Positions 51,046 through 61,022 of a stretch of 64,000 nt of DNA are shown here, piece by piece. A program made the position numbers and the translations under genes. Source of the DNA: Alkalicoccobacillus gibsonii (GTDB taxonomy: Bacteria; Bacillota; Bacilli; Bacillales; Bacillaceae_D); assembly GCF_016798245.1 (NCBI RefSeq), contig NZ_JAEUZA010000001.1:852221-916220 (forward strand), read 5' to 3'. The notes beneath the pieces are model-generated. The model made no database searches. It was not told where the DNA came from and worked only from the letters and a program-made list of their open reading frames with translations. Every line of letters starts with the position of its first letter. Positions within the stretch are counted from its first letter, which is position 1.

Positions 51046-51059
51046 TGAAATCGATTACA
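51046..51059. promoter_or_regulatory. cre-type operator 2
   Basis: TGAAATCGATTACA also matches the consensus at every fixed position and is nearly palindromic (AATCGATT centre), which suggests a dedicated LacI-family regulator. It lies 26 bases before the aldo-keto reductase start. Confidence 0.75.
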
Positions 51060-51084
51060 ACAAGTTTACTAGGAGGCTTATTTT

Positions 51085-52014
51085 ATGAAACACGTAAATA
51101 TTTCTGCAGTTGAAAAGCCAATCAGTTCATTAATTCTAGGCTCTGATTATTTTACACCTCAAAACCAAGAAAAAGTAAACGAGATGATTGAGGCGTTTGT
51201 AGAGGTTGGTGGTAACACAATTGATACCGCTTACATATATGCGGGTGGTGAAAGTGAAAAAGCGATTGGACACTGGATTGACCAATCCTCTAATCGAGAT
51301 AAATTAAATATATGGACCAAAGGTGGACATCCAAATCAAAATGGACACACCATTAACCATGGTGAGCTTTATGATCAGCTTCAAACAAGCCTTGAACGTT
51401 TAAAGACAGACCATGTAGAACTATATGCACTCCATCGTGATGACTTGACAGTACGTGTAGAAGATATACTTGAGTGGTTAAATGAGCACGTTCAAGCTGG
51501 CCGAATTCATGCATTTGGAGCATCAAATTGGAGTACAGAAAGACTTGAAGAAGCGAATCAATATGCAGCTAAAAATGGCATGCAAGGCTTTTCTTTCTCA
51601 AGTCCAAACCTGAGTTTAGCTAAAGCAAAAGAACCTTATTGGCCTGGTTGCGTTAGCGCAGATCAACAGATGATTAAGTGGCATGAGCAAAGTCAGCTTC
51701 CATTATTCTCTTGGTCCTCACAAGCCAGAGGGTTTTTCACGGGACGTTTTACTCGTGATAATTTAGAGAATGAAGATCTAGTACGTGTTTTTTATAATGA
51801 TGAGAACTGGGAACGATACGACAGAGCAGAAAAACTGGCGAAAGAGAAACAGTGCAGCTTGATCGAAGTCGCTTTAGCGTATGTATTAAATCAAAGCTTC
51901 CCAACGGGTGCCATCATTGGACCACAAAACCGTCAAGAATTGATATCATGTGGGCGCGGAGCTAGTGTTTCATTAACAGCAGATGAAATTGCTTACCTTG
52001 ATTTACAAAAGTAA
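51085..52014 (+). CDS. Aldo/keto reductase linked to sugar uptake
   Basis: A 309-residue AKR with the tetrad Asp-47, Tyr-52, Lys-79 and His-117 ('NTIDTAYIY', 'WTKGG', 'ALHRDD') and C-terminal NADPH-site residues 'GAIIGPQNRQEL'. Divergent from the sugar importer and sharing its operators, so it may act on the imported sugar. SD AGGAGG. Confidence 0.9.
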   Translation: MKHVNISAVEKPISSLILGSDYFTPQNQEKVNEMIEAFVEVGGNTIDTAYIYAGGESEKAIGHWIDQSSNRDKLNIWTKGGHPNQNGHTINHGELYDQLQTSLERLKTDHVELYALHRDDLTVRVEDILEWLNEHVQAGRIHAFGASNWSTERLEEANQYAAKNGMQGFSFSSPNLSLAKAKEPYWPGCVSADQQMIKWHEQSQLPLFSWSSQARGFFTGRFTRDNLENEDLVRVFYNDENWERYDRAEKLAKEKQCSLIEVALAYVLNQSFPTGAIIGPQNRQELISCGRGASVSLTADEIAYLDLQK

Positions 52015-52031
52015 AAGGTCTAAAAGAAGAA

Positions 52032-52175
52032 GGGACATCACAGTAAATTAGTCTAGAAAACACAAATAGTAGAAATTTATCCGCTTAGGGAAAAATGTCG
52101 CACCCGTGTGTTACGGACTCAGCCCTGTCTCCACGTGAGTCTCCCATTTGCCCTCCGCTAGTTCTGTATAAAAAC
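52032..52175 (+). repeat. Dispersed non-coding repeat, copy C (divergent)
   Basis: Begins GGGACATCACAGTAAATT, then ATCCGCT, a degenerate 'GTTACGGaCTCAGCC' version of the central block, and 'GAGTCTCC...CCCTCCGCTaGTT', with the middle partly lost; a terminator follows directly, as for copy B. Confidence 0.75.
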
Positions 52176-52177
52176 GA

Positions 52178-52216
52178 AAGGCAGACGATCATTTCATCAG
52201 ATCGTCTGCCTTTTTT
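52178..52216. terminator. Bidirectional terminator after repeat copy C
   Basis: AAGGCAGACGATC and GATCGTCTGCCTT, 13-bp perfect stem, nine-base loop, then TTTT. Confidence 0.92.
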
Positions 52217-52254
52217 GGATGTTTAATTGTTACGTCCCAAGCTCTTAACGTTCA

Positions 52255-52869
52255 TTATATTTTTTGTACCATTTTATCTAACTCATTCTTTCTAGCTTTA
52301 CGGTAAACAAAAAATGCAAGAGCAACACACCCGACAAGTACGATATAGGTGACATGCTCAAGTATATATTGAATTTGACTAATCATCTGGCCGAAAAAAT
52401 AACCAATTGAAAAATAGACACCAACCCAGATAGAAGCCGATAAAAAAGCATACGTCGCAAAGGTTACATAACGAATGGACGAAGCCCCTACGCCTAATGG
52501 CACAGCATGACGAACAAATGGAAGATAATAGCTGAATAAAAGCGCACGCTTTCCATGCCGATTAATCATCTTTGTACTATCCTCTGCTCTTTGCTTCCAT
52601 CTAGCTCCAAACCTGTTCTGATTCGACACTGTACGGTTCATTCTCGCTCCAATACTATACCAAATTGTGCCATGACAAATCACTGCAGCGAAGATGGTAA
52701 GAAACGTTGGAAGTGGTTCTACGTAAGTAAGTGTAACCATCCACCCACCTGTCATGAGCAGAACTTCGTTAGGAACTGGAAAGATAAATAGACCTATGGC
52801 AAAACAAATAAAAAGTGCAGTATAACCATATGGTAAGACATAATTTATCATTTCACTGATCCAATCCAT
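52255..52869 (-). CDS. DedA family membrane protein
   Basis: About 204 residues; five membrane segments with conserved DedA features: 'FPVPNEVLLMTGGW' and 'SYYLPFVRHAVPLGVGASSIRYVTF' (the F/Y..RxxxP loop). DedA proteins are involved in undecaprenyl phosphate or lipid flipping and membrane homeostasis. ATG 52869 is nine bases after AGGAG. Confidence 0.9.
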   Translation of the reverse strand: MDWISEMINYVLPYGYTALFICFAIGLFIFPVPNEVLLMTGGWMVTLTYVEPLPTFLTIFAAVICHGTIWYSIGARMNRTVSNQNRFGARWKQRAEDSTKMINRHGKRALLFSYYLPFVRHAVPLGVGASSIRYVTFATYAFLSASIWVGVYFSIGYFFGQMISQIQYILEHVTYIVLVGCVALAFFVYRKARKNELDKMVQKI

Positions 52870-52920
52870 AGTATTCATCTCCTCAGGAAATGAATACCCT
52901 TATTTCCCTAAAAGAAAACA

Positions 52921-52948
52921 AAAAGAATGGCCGTAAAGCCATTCTTTT
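52921..52948. terminator. Terminator
   Basis: AAAAGAATGGC-cgtaaa-GCCATTCTTTT, symmetric, directly after the stop of the 66-residue gene. Confidence 0.88.
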
Positions 52949-52949
52949 G

Positions 52950-53150
52950 TTATCCTTTAAAATATTCTTTATAATAGCCGCCAATTTTTCCTGTGTTATC
53001 AATCACAAAGTAAAATTCGTCTGTTTCATTTTTTAGAGGATACGTGTTTCCTACAGTTAATGCACGATTAACCATATACTTTTTGGCATCCGTATGAACA
53101 CATGTTAGTTCACGAATGGTCTTATTTGTTTCCCACTGTTGATGAATCAT
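52950..53150 (-). CDS. Small conserved Bacillaceae protein (DUF6501-like)
   Basis: A 66-residue protein, MIHQQWETNKTIRELTCVHTDAKKYMVNRALTVGNTYPLKNETDEF..., strand-rich, ending 'GKIGGYYKEYFKG'. I recall this pattern from small conserved Bacillus proteins of unknown function; the family number is from memory and uncertain. Confidence 0.7.
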   Translation of the reverse strand: MIHQQWETNKTIRELTCVHTDAKKYMVNRALTVGNTYPLKNETDEFYFVIDNTGKIGGYYKEYFKG

Positions 53151-53177
53151 TTTCATTACCTGCCTTTAACTCATGAT

Positions 53178-53212
53178 AAAAATAGAGAAGCTGACTCGTC
53201 AGCTTCTCTAAG
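53178..53212 (-). terminator. Terminator after odhB
   Basis: TAGAGAAGCTGA-cgag-TCAGCTTCTCTA, 12-bp stem, followed by UUUUU on the minus strand. Confidence 0.92.
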
Positions 53213-53222
53213 CATACAATAC

Positions 53223-54485
53223 TTATCCTTCTAACAACAAGTTTTCTGGGTCCTCAAGCATTTCCTTCACTTTCACAAGGAAGCTTACTGCTTCTTTACC
53301 ATCTACAATTCTATGATCATATGAAAGAGCAATGTACATCATCGGACGATTTTCAAAGGTTTCCTCATCAATCGCAACTGGTCTCCATTGAACTTTATGC
53401 ATACCTAAGATACCAACCTGAGGTGCATTAAGAATTGGTGTAGACCATAATGAACCAAATACTCCACCGTTTGTAATTGTGAAGCTACCTCCCTGTAGAT
53501 CAGATAAAGCAAGCTTATTATCACGCGCTTTTAGACCTAGATTACGGATTTCACTTTCAATTCCAGCAAATCCTAAGCGATCTGCATCACGAACAACTGG
53601 TACAACTAGACCATCGTCCGTTGAAACAGCAATCCCAATGTCATAGTATTTCTTCATTAGGATTTCATCCCCTTGAATCTCTGCATTCAATAACGGGAAT
53701 TGTTTTAAAGCACCAATTACCGCTTTAGTGAAGAATGACATAAATCCAAGTTTCACGCCCGTTTTTTCTTGGAAGGCATCCTTACGACGCTTACGAAGAT
53801 CCATTACGTTTGTCATATCAATCTCGTTAAATGTTGTTAACATCGCAGCTGTTTGCTGTGATTCTACTAGACGTTTTGCAATCGTTTGACGACGTCTAGA
53901 CATTTTAATACGTTCTACAGGCTTGGCAGGATTATCTGCTTGCGCAGGTGCTTTTGTTTCTTTCTTCGTTTCTTGTTTCGGCTCTTCCTTTTTAGAAGAA
54001 TGGGAATCAACGTCTTGCTTACGGATCGTTCCGTTTGAGCTAATGTCTTTTAATGAGATTCCTTTTTCTCTTGCGCGCTTACGAGCTGAAGGAGTAGCTA
54101 GTCTACGCTCATCCTCAGTTAATTCTTCAGAAGATGTTGATTGAGCTGCCTCTTCCTTAGGCTCTTCTTTTGCTTTTGGTGCTGCTTCTTTTTTCTCTTC
54201 AGCTTGTTCAGAGCTTTGCTCATTGCTACCTTGATCACTTGATCCATCGCCGCTCTCATCAATAATCGCAATGACTTCTCCGACTTCAACTGTATCACCC
54301 GGTTCACGCTTAAGCTCCTTAATCACTCCAGAAAATTCTGATGTGATTTCAATGTTGACCTTATCTGTTTCCAGTTCTGCAATGTACTCTCCTTGATTAA
54401 CATGATCGCCTACTTTTTTTAACCACTCGGCAATCGTTCCTTCAGTAATCGATTCAGCTAGTTCTGGTACTTTAATTTCAGTCAT
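53223..54485 (-). CDS. odhB: 2-oxoglutarate dehydrogenase E2 (dihydrolipoamide succinyltransferase)
   Basis: A 420-residue protein: lipoyl domain with Lys-42 in '[11 protein letters not shown]', an acidic linker, an E3-binding domain ('[15 protein letters not shown]'), and the catalytic domain ending in '[18 protein letters not shown]' with His-391 and Asp-395. It works with OdhA and E3 in the TCA cycle. Follows odhA by 15 bases. Confidence 0.97.
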   Translation of the reverse strand: MTEIKVPELAESITEGTIAEWLKKVGDHVNQGEYIAELETDKVNIEITSEFSGVIKELKREPGDTVEVGEVIAIIDESGDGSSDQGSNEQSSEQAEEKKEAAPKAKEEPKEEAAQSTSSEELTEDERRLATPSARKRAREKGISLKDISSNGTIRKQDVDSHSSKKEEPKQETKKETKAPAQADNPAKPVERIKMSRRRQTIAKRLVESQQTAAMLTTFNEIDMTNVMDLRKRRKDAFQEKTGVKLGFMSFFTKAVIGALKQFPLLNAEIQGDEILMKKYYDIGIAVSTDDGLVVPVVRDADRLGFAGIESEIRNLGLKARDNKLALSDLQGGSFTITNGGVFGSLWSTPILNAPQVGILGMHKVQWRPVAIDEETFENRPMMYIALSYDHRIVDGKEAVSFLVKVKEMLEDPENLLLEG

Positions 54486-54500
54486 GATGGATGAGCCTCC

Positions 54501-57338
54501 TTAGTTTTTACGAGTAAATGTCTCGTTTACAATGCGGGATTGTTCTGTTTTATGAGCAGACGATACACCTTCAGCAGGACTTGAACGATACGTACGTCCA
54601 ATATAGCTTAATTCAACTTCTTCAGGAAGAATCTCAAGAATACGGGACTCCATAAATGTCCATGCTCCCATGTTCTTCGGTTCTTCTTGCACCCACTTCA
54701 CTTCTTTTAGATTCGGGAACTTCTGCAAAAGCTCGCGAACAACTCGACGTGGGAATGGATAAAGCTCCTCTACTCTTGCAATATGAATCCAGCTTGTATC
54801 TTCCTCTTGGTTTTTCGCTAAATAATCATTTAACTCCACACCAATTTTTCCACTACATAATACAACTCGTTCTACTTTTTCAGTCTCTGAACCAGTAGTC
54901 GTATGCTCAAGTACTGGCAGGAATTCACCATCCGTGAACTCGGCTGGCTTTGATGAAGCAGCCTTGTTACGTAGCAAGCTTTTTGGCGTCATAATAATTA
55001 AAGGTCTAACTGCATTTTTCTGAAGGATCGCAGCTTGACGACGCAGAATATGAAAATATTGAGCGGCAGATGTACAGTTTGCAACAGTCCAGTTATTTTC
55101 CGCTGCCATTTGCAGGAAGCGCTCTAGGCGAGCACTTGAATGCTCTGGTCCCATACCCTCATATCCGTGAGGAAGAAGTAAAACAAGCCCAGATTTTTGG
55201 CCCCATTTTGCACGAGCAGCAGACACCCACTGATCAAGCATGACTTGAGCTCCGTTACTAAAGTCTCCAAACTGAGCTTCCCAAAGTACGAGTGTTTCTG
55301 GTGAAAAGACATTATAACCATACTCATATCCTACTGCAGCTTGCTCTGACAACGGTGAATTGTAAATAGAAAATGACGCAGCTCCATCTTCAAATTCGTG
55401 AAGTGGTGTAATGGTCTTATTCGTTTCACGATCATGTAAAACCGCATGTCTATGAGCAAATGTACCGCGCTCAGTATCCTGGCCCGTCAAGCGAATCGGT
55501 GTACCATCAGCAAGAATCGTAGCAAATGCTAAATACTCCCCTAATCCCCAATCAAGCGCTCCGTTTTCTTTGAAGGCATCCAGTCTGCGATTTAGAATCT
55601 TTTCAAGTTTTTGATTCGGTTTAAAGTTATCAGGCCACTGTAAGAGCTGTTCATTAATAGACTCCAAACGCTCACGTTCTACCTGTGTTTTTACTTTTGG
55701 CAATCCATTTACAATAAAACCAGGGGGGCTAAGCTCTTGCTTATTCTCTGATTTCTTATTTGTAATGGAATCGTATTCCTCTTGTAAAAGATTTGCTTGC
55801 TCTTCATCTAGTTGTTTGCCATAATTAGCTTTTACCGTTTCGGCTTCTTCAAGCTGACGAGCATATAGTTCACGAACTGTAGGATGCTTACGAATTTCAT
55901 CGTATAATACCGGCTGAGTAACAGCTGGCTCATCCCCTTCATTGTGACCATAACGTCGATAACCAATTAAGTCGATTAAGAAGTCTTTTTTAAAGCGTTT
56001 ACGATATTCAATTGCTACTTTTGTGACTTTTACACAGGCCTCTGCATCATCCGCATTGACGTGAACAATTGGAATTTCAAACCCTTTTGCAGGATCGCTT
56101 GCATATGTAGTTGAGCGTGAATCAAAAATTTCTGTTGTGTAACCAATATTATTGTTAGCAATGATATGCAGGCTTCCACCAATTTGGTAGCCATTTAAAC
56201 GACTTAAGTTTAATGTTTCTGTCACAACACCTTGTCCAGGAAAAGCTGCATCACCATGAATTAAAATAGCCAATGCTTTACTAACGTCCTGTTTAGGTTG
56301 ACCCTTTTCAGAACGGTCTTCTTGGGCTGCACGTGCGTAGCCTTCTACAATCGGGCTTACAAACTCTAGATGACTAGGGTTGTTTGCAAGTGTAACTCTG
56401 GCGGAATGTTGCTCTTTTTCGATGATACGATTCTCACCAAGGTGATATTTAACATCGCCAGTCCAACCATCATTGTATTCTTCTCCGCCTTCTGTAGGTG
56501 CAGTACTCTCTTTAGGTGCTTGCAAAAACTCAGAGAAAATACGATTGTAAGGCTTTGCAAGTGTATGTGCCAAAACATTTAATCTTCCTCTATGAGCCAT
56601 ACCAATCATGACGTTTTTTGTTCCTTTATTCATAGACAAATCAATTGATTCATCAAGCATAGGAACAAGAGTATCTAGTCCTTCAATTGAAAATCGTTTT
56701 TGACCTACAAACGTACGGTGAATGAATTTCTCGAATCCTTCTACTTCCGTTAAGCGTTTTAATAGATCTTTCTTTTTATCAGTAGTCAGATCCTCAAAGA
56801 AGTCGCCTGACTCAACAGCATTTCGTAACCAAATTCTTTCTTCTTCATCTTGAATATGCTCAAATTCAAATGCCGTTGTCTTTGTATAACGATTTTTAAG
56901 ATGTTCAATGACATCAAAGCCGTTACGTAAATGGGCCGGAGCATTGTTCATTAAAAGTCCTGCTGGAATATTTAATAGGTCTTCCTTTGTTAATTGAAAA
57001 CGCTCTAAACTAATAAATTCATCGCTTAGCTCTGAACGTAGAATTGGATTGATGTTAGAGACCAAATGACCTTTGGCCCGAATCATATCAGCAAGTTTAA
57101 CTGCACTTACTACTTTCGTCATCATGTCCGGGTTGAGCGTATTACCTGTTGCCCCTTTTGCACCATCCGTGTCTATTTGAGTTGGAGGCGGACCCCATAA
57201 TTCAAATTTCTCACGTAGTTCAGGATCAACAGCATTCGCATCCTTTAAAAATTCATCATACAGTTCAATCACAACGCCTAGGTTGGGACCATGAAATCCT
57301 TGCCACGGCGCTTCTTGGTTATTCTCCTTGCTGGACAT
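54501..57338 (-). CDS. odhA: 2-oxoglutarate dehydrogenase E1
   Basis: A 945-residue thiamin diphosphate enzyme: '[16 protein letters not shown]', '[26 protein letters not shown]', '[12 protein letters not shown]', '[17 protein letters not shown]' and C-terminal transketolase-like motifs. First gene of odhAB. SD GGGGG. Confidence 0.97.
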   Translation of the reverse strand: MSSKENNQEAPWQGFHGPNLGVVIELYDEFLKDANAVDPELREKFELWGPPPTQIDTDGAKGATGNTLNPDMMTKVVSAVKLADMIRAKGHLVSNINPILRSELSDEFISLERFQLTKEDLLNIPAGLLMNNAPAHLRNGFDVIEHLKNRYTKTTAFEFEHIQDEEERIWLRNAVESGDFFEDLTTDKKKDLLKRLTEVEGFEKFIHRTFVGQKRFSIEGLDTLVPMLDESIDLSMNKGTKNVMIGMAHRGRLNVLAHTLAKPYNRIFSEFLQAPKESTAPTEGGEEYNDGWTGDVKYHLGENRIIEKEQHSARVTLANNPSHLEFVSPIVEGYARAAQEDRSEKGQPKQDVSKALAILIHGDAAFPGQGVVTETLNLSRLNGYQIGGSLHIIANNNIGYTTEIFDSRSTTYASDPAKGFEIPIVHVNADDAEACVKVTKVAIEYRKRFKKDFLIDLIGYRRYGHNEGDEPAVTQPVLYDEIRKHPTVRELYARQLEEAETVKANYGKQLDEEQANLLQEEYDSITNKKSENKQELSPPGFIVNGLPKVKTQVERERLESINEQLLQWPDNFKPNQKLEKILNRRLDAFKENGALDWGLGEYLAFATILADGTPIRLTGQDTERGTFAHRHAVLHDRETNKTITPLHEFEDGAASFSIYNSPLSEQAAVGYEYGYNVFSPETLVLWEAQFGDFSNGAQVMLDQWVSAARAKWGQKSGLVLLLPHGYEGMGPEHSSARLERFLQMAAENNWTVANCTSAAQYFHILRRQAAILQKNAVRPLIIMTPKSLLRNKAASSKPAEFTDGEFLPVLEHTTTGSETEKVERVVLCSGKIGVELNDYLAKNQEEDTSWIHIARVEELYPFPRRVVRELLQKFPNLKEVKWVQEEPKNMGAWTFMESRILEILPEEVELSYIGRTYRSSPAEGVSSAHKTEQSRIVNETFTRKN

Positions 57339-57391
57339 GTGATAATAACCCCCTAAGAAACTTTTCTTCTCTCAACAGTTACCGCTATTTT

Positions 57392-57405
57392 TTGCAACGC
57401 TTACA
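57392..57405. promoter_or_regulatory. Partial cre site in the odhA leader
   Basis: TTGCAACGCTTACA matches the cre consensus at all but two fixed positions and lies about 5 bases downstream of the -10. CcpA regulates odhAB in B. subtilis; its action here is inferred. Confidence 0.45.
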
Positions 57406-57410
57406 CAGAT

Positions 57411-57439
57411 AGTTTACCATGATTCTGTCTTGCACTCAA
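57411..57439 (-). promoter_or_regulatory. Promoter of odhAB
   Basis: TTGAGT, 17-base spacer, TAAACT on the minus strand, about 75 bases before the odhA start. Confidence 0.55.
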
Positions 57440-57677
57440 AGGAATCTGGTGTTTTCACGAAAATTCGCTATGAGTCTTTCAACAACCATTAAAATTGTAC
57501 GCCTTTTCATTAAGAAAATCTAGCACTTATTTGGCTTTTTCTGAAAAAATGCGGCCTTTATAAAGAATGTTGTCGAACGTTAAAAATCGTCACTTAACAC
57601 GTCTTTTGCTACAGTTAAAGTGATTTTTGGTGTTACGGTCGCCAACTTCTCCGTTTCTATTATACGTTAAAGGAACA

Positions 57678-57698
57678 AACCAAGTAAATCACTTGGTT
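57678..57698. promoter_or_regulatory. Operator-like inverted repeat
   Basis: AACCAAGT-aaatc-ACTTGGTT, an 8-bp inverted repeat with 5-base spacer, about 60 bases before the start of the 76-residue gene. No U tract, so a protein-binding site is more likely than a terminator. Confidence 0.45.
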
Positions 57699-57760
57699 AA
57701 ATTCCAGCATATCTTTTTTTTATTTGGTAAAACTGAAGCAGAACATAAGGAGGCAAACCC

Positions 57761-57991
57761 ATGGAAAAAACAATTTGGACAACTGAATCAAATGTACCAA
57801 GTTTGGTCATTGTTGATACTGTAAATAACCGATTTGCAATACGAAAGGCAGATACAAGTGGAGAAGTCTTTTCAAATGGGACGGAATTAAAGCAGTGGAT
57901 CGAACAACATTGGAATCCTTCTCTTTTTGCCGATAGCTCCCAATATGATCAGCTCTTAAAAGAAATTCAGGATGAACTTATTTCTTTTTAA
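57761..57991 (+). CDS. Hypothetical protein
   Basis: A 76-residue acidic protein, MEKTIWTTESNVPSLVIVDTVNNRFAIRKADTS..., with AAGGAGG before the ATG. Strands followed by helices (LKQWIEQHW; YDQLLKEIQDELISF). It overlaps the convergent methyltransferase gene by 14 bases. No family recognised. Confidence 0.7.
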   Translation: MEKTIWTTESNVPSLVIVDTVNNRFAIRKADTSGEVFSNGTELKQWIEQHWNPSLFADSSQYDQLLKEIQDELISF

Positions 57992-58964
57992 ATAAAAGAA
58001 CATACCATCCACCCTCTCGTATAACCGGGGTACAGGATACTTGCGTAAAGCCTGTCTTTTTTGCGTAAGATTGTAGTTCTTTTTCGTTTGGTACTGGATA
58101 CATTTCTTCATGTGCGGACATAAAGCTATTAAAGCCTGTGGCAAATCTCTGTCCATGCTTTGAACGAACAAGTGGAGACATAATGAATAAATGCCCTTTT
58201 TTGGTTAAAAGTTTTGATGCTCGCTTAAAGAGTTTTAGACGATCCTGATATGAAAAATAATAAAATAAGTTATTCATCATGACCAAGTCATACTGATTCT
58301 GATCAATATAGTTCATGAAATCAGCATGTATAAGCGTAATATCTGTTCCCTTCGCTTGTTCAACCGCTTCTTTTTGAACTTTAGCATCCGCCTCAATGCC
58401 TGTTAACTGGACATCGGGAAACTTATGATGTAAACGATGCAAATACCCTCCATGTCCACACCCCACATCTAATACTCGTTTCACTTTTTCTTTTTTGACA
58501 ACAGATGTCATTTTAGGGAACATCACAGATTCAAGAAGGCCAGATGTCTCTGCAACGGTATGCCCTATATCTTCTTCCAGTAGCGAGACTTCATCACCCT
58601 TCATTAAATGGCGATAAGATAACATCGTAGGGATATGTAGTTCCATCATTTCTTTTAACAGAATTCCAACTGATTGATGACTCGATTTAGATAGATAGGT
58701 CACCATTCGTTTCTTTGATTGAATTTTCTTTCCTTGCTTTCCTTTTAAATATCCGAGTGCCAAGCCCACTTCAACCCATCGTTCTAATAAATCCTCTTTA
58801 TATGAATATCTTTCTGCGATCAATTTAGTTGTCACAGGTTTTTCAAATGCCTTAAACAAATCAAGACTATATCCTAAATGAGCATGCCAAGCTTGTAGGA
58901 AAGGTTCATTTTTCTTCATCCATTTACGTGCTTGCCATAATCTTTGGTACTCTGCTATCATCAT
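57978..58964 (-). CDS. SAM-dependent methyltransferase
   Basis: A ~328-residue protein. The N-terminal ~130 residues resemble a winged-helix-like dimerisation part; motif I is 'VLDVGCGHGGYLHRL', followed by 'LTGIEADAKV' and 'DLVMMNNLFYYFS'. This layout is typical of small-molecule O-methyltransferases; the substrate is unknown. ATG 58964 or 58961 after GGGGGAG. Confidence 0.85.
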   Translation of the reverse strand: MMIAEYQRLWQARKWMKKNEPFLQAWHAHLGYSLDLFKAFEKPVTTKLIAERYSYKEDLLERWVEVGLALGYLKGKQGKKIQSKKRMVTYLSKSSHQSVGILLKEMMELHIPTMLSYRHLMKGDEVSLLEEDIGHTVAETSGLLESVMFPKMTSVVKKEKVKRVLDVGCGHGGYLHRLHHKFPDVQLTGIEADAKVQKEAVEQAKGTDITLIHADFMNYIDQNQYDLVMMNNLFYYFSYQDRLKLFKRASKLLTKKGHLFIMSPLVRSKHGQRFATGFNSFMSAHEEMYPVPNEKELQSYAKKTGFTQVSCTPVIREGGWYVLLFKKK

Positions 58965-59126
58965 TCTCTCCCCCATCACAAGTAACATAGCATCATGTGC
59001 TTAATGTTACATTCCCATCCATCAGCCAATTGAAACCGTCGCTGAATTGTCGCTTTCCTTCCATCAACTGAAACGATATAATGAAACTTCAAATTGACAA
59101 AGAAGAATACTAGAGGATGACTGTAT

Positions 59127-59741
59127 ATGAGAAAAATATTAATGCTTTTACTAGTTGGTCTAGTTGCCATGATCGCTCTGTTTGTGTATCTCTTTCAGTC
59201 TAACAATCAAGTCAGACAAATTACGTACAAGACGGTTATTGGTCAACATCAAATCCCAGAGAAATTCGTGCCCGTATACCAAGAAGCAGCTGATGAATAC
59301 GACATTCCATGGCAGCTACTAGCTTCTGTACACCGAGTTGAAACGATCTTTTCAACAATGAAGCCAATGGAGAGTCCTGTTGGTGCACTAGGACCCTTTC
59401 AATTCATGCCTAGAACGTGGGTAGGTTGGTCTCACCCAGGTGGAGATATTGGAGAGCTAGAGGATGATGTGGATTATACAGATCCAGATCTCATAGAGGA
59501 GCATAATGGATACGGGATGGATGTGGAAGGAAAAGGAAAAGCTGATCCCTTTGATATTATAGATTCTGCTTATGCAGCCGCTTCTTTTCTATCTGATCAC
59601 GGTGCATCAGAAGGTGATTTAGAAGGTGCGTTGTTCTCGTATAATAAAAGCGAAGAATATGTAGAGGAAGTCATGAGTTATTACGATGCATATCAAGAGA
59701 ATTATGAATTAATTACTCTCCCGTTAGATGATCAAGATTGA
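59127..59741 (+). CDS. Membrane-anchored lytic transglycosylase-like protein
   Basis: A 204-residue protein: N-terminal membrane helix or signal, then a lysozyme-like domain with the catalytic Glu-72 in 'LLASVHRVETIF', 'ESPVGALGPFQFMPRTWVGW' and 'FDIIDSAYAAASFLSDHGA'. It cleaves peptidoglycan glycan strands. Overlaps the convergent lipoprotein gene by 10 bases. Confidence 0.88.
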   Translation: MRKILMLLLVGLVAMIALFVYLFQSNNQVRQITYKTVIGQHQIPEKFVPVYQEAADEYDIPWQLLASVHRVETIFSTMKPMESPVGALGPFQFMPRTWVGWSHPGGDIGELEDDVDYTDPDLIEEHNGYGMDVEGKGKADPFDIIDSAYAAASFLSDHGASEGDLEGALFSYNKSEEYVEEVMSYYDAYQENYELITLPLDDQD

Positions 59742-59926
59742 TTCGTATAGACAGGTTGCTCTGTTTGTTCTTCAACTTCTACAGGTTTAATATATGAAGG
59801 TTCATGTTTCAGTTGCATCTGTTTTTCATCGGGCTTTGTCTGTCCTAAGTCTGGCAAGCTACAACCTGCTACTAGAAAGATCCATATGAGAAAAAGACTA
59901 TATCGTAACTGTTTCAATGAAACCAC
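59732..59926 (-). CDS. Small lipoprotein
   Basis: A 61- to 64-residue protein with signal peptide and lipobox 'LVAGC', and a short hydrophilic mature part. Start GTG 59926 or TTG 59917; neither SD is strong. Function unknown. Confidence 0.65.
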   Translation of the reverse strand: MVSLKQLRYSLFLIWIFLVAGCSLPDLGQTKPDEKQMQLKHEPSYIKPVEVEEQTEQPVYTNQS

Positions 59927-60063
59927 TCTTTCTATTACGTAGTGAAATAAAGGGTATGACCCATTTTATCATTCTTTTCTAGTCATGCATATTATTCGAT
60001 TCCCTTACTCTATCATGGTATGCTTGTAGCGTCTGACATATTTATTAGAGGGAGCTGGGTTAA

Positions 60064-60888
60064 ATGGACTTCGTAACGTTAAATAACGGTTTAAAGATGC
60101 CTCAATTAGGATTTGGAGTTTGGCAGGTTCCTGATGAAGAAGCAACACCTGCTGTAAAAAAAGCACTAGAAGTTGGCTATCGCTCCATTGATACTGCTAT
60201 GATCTACAAGAATGAAAAAGGTGTAGGAGAGGCACTCAAGGATACGAGTATTGATCGTTCAGATTTGTTCATTACGACAAAAGTATGGAATGGTGATCAA
60301 GGCTATGATTCAACAATAAAAGCCTTTAATGAAAGTTTAGAGCGTCTTGGTCTAGACTATGTTGATTTGTACCTTATCCACTGGCCTACTCCAATGTATG
60401 ATACGTATGTAGATACATACAAAGCGATGGAAACTCTTTATAAAGAAGGTAAAGTTAAAGCCATTGGTGTATGTAACTTTGAAATTGAGCATCTGCAAAG
60501 ATTGCTTGATGAGTGCGAAGTTGTACCTGTACTTAATCAAATTGAGTGTCACCCTTATTTAGCTCAAGATGAACTTAAAGACTTCTGTGCTAAGCATAAT
60601 ATCTTTGTAGAAGCTTGGAGTCCACTCATGCAAGGTGGAGATGTTTTAACTGACTCCAAAGTCGTTGAAATTGCAAATGCTCACGATAAAACTCCAGCTC
60701 AAGTTGTGTTGCGTTGGCACTTACAGAATAACACGATTGTTATTCCTAAGTCAGTTACCCCAACACGTATTGAAGAGAACTTTAATGTGTTTGATTTTGA
60801 GCTTTCAGAGGATGAGATGAATACTATTCACTCGCTTAATAGTGGAACGAGACGTGGCGCTCATCCGAATGACATGGATAAACGTTAA
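60064..60888 (+). CDS. Aldo/keto reductase (YvgN/YtbE type)
   Basis: A 274-residue AKR with Asp-43, Tyr-48, Lys-73 and His-106 ('SIDTAMIY', 'TTKVW', 'LIHWP') and 'VIPKSVTPTRIEEN' for NADPH. Close to Bacillus YvgN/YtbE, which reduce glyoxal and methylglyoxal. Confidence 0.93.
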   Translation: MDFVTLNNGLKMPQLGFGVWQVPDEEATPAVKKALEVGYRSIDTAMIYKNEKGVGEALKDTSIDRSDLFITTKVWNGDQGYDSTIKAFNESLERLGLDYVDLYLIHWPTPMYDTYVDTYKAMETLYKEGKVKAIGVCNFEIEHLQRLLDECEVVPVLNQIECHPYLAQDELKDFCAKHNIFVEAWSPLMQGGDVLTDSKVVEIANAHDKTPAQVVLRWHLQNNTIVIPKSVTPTRIEENFNVFDFELSEDEMNTIHSLNSGTRRGAHPNDMDKR

Positions 60889-60895
60889 GTAAACG

Positions 60896-60930
60896 AAAGA
60901 CTCGAAGCTTTTGCTTTGAGTCTTTTTTTC
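60896..60930 (+). terminator. Terminator after the AKR gene
   Basis: AAAGACTCgAAGC-tttt-GCTTtGAGTCTTTTTTT. Confidence 0.9.
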
Positions 60931-60946
60931 TTTTTTATTTAAATAG

Positions 60947-60975
60947 TTGCTTTTGATAATGAATATCATTATTAT
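60947..60975 (+). promoter_or_regulatory. Promoter with overlapping Fur box
   Basis: The Fur box GATAATGAATATCATTATT (60955-60973) matches the 19-bp consensus at 17 positions. It overlaps a promoter TTGCTT, 17-base spacer, TATTAT. Iron repression of the next gene follows. Confidence 0.88.
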
Positions 60976-61022
60976 ATAGAGGGTATACTAAACGATTGAA
61001 TGAAACGTGGAGGTTTTTACAA

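Larger units (their letters stand above)
57339..57760. other. 422-base regulatory region between odhA and a plus-strand gene
   Basis: Apart from the odhA promoter, a partial cre and a palindrome listed separately, I see no gene or RNA in this stretch. It is AT-rich with short T runs. Confidence 0.6.

Noticed and set aside
57540-57600. LexA-type box near GTCGAACGTTAA
   Set aside because: Only one half-site matches CGAAC; the second half is missing.
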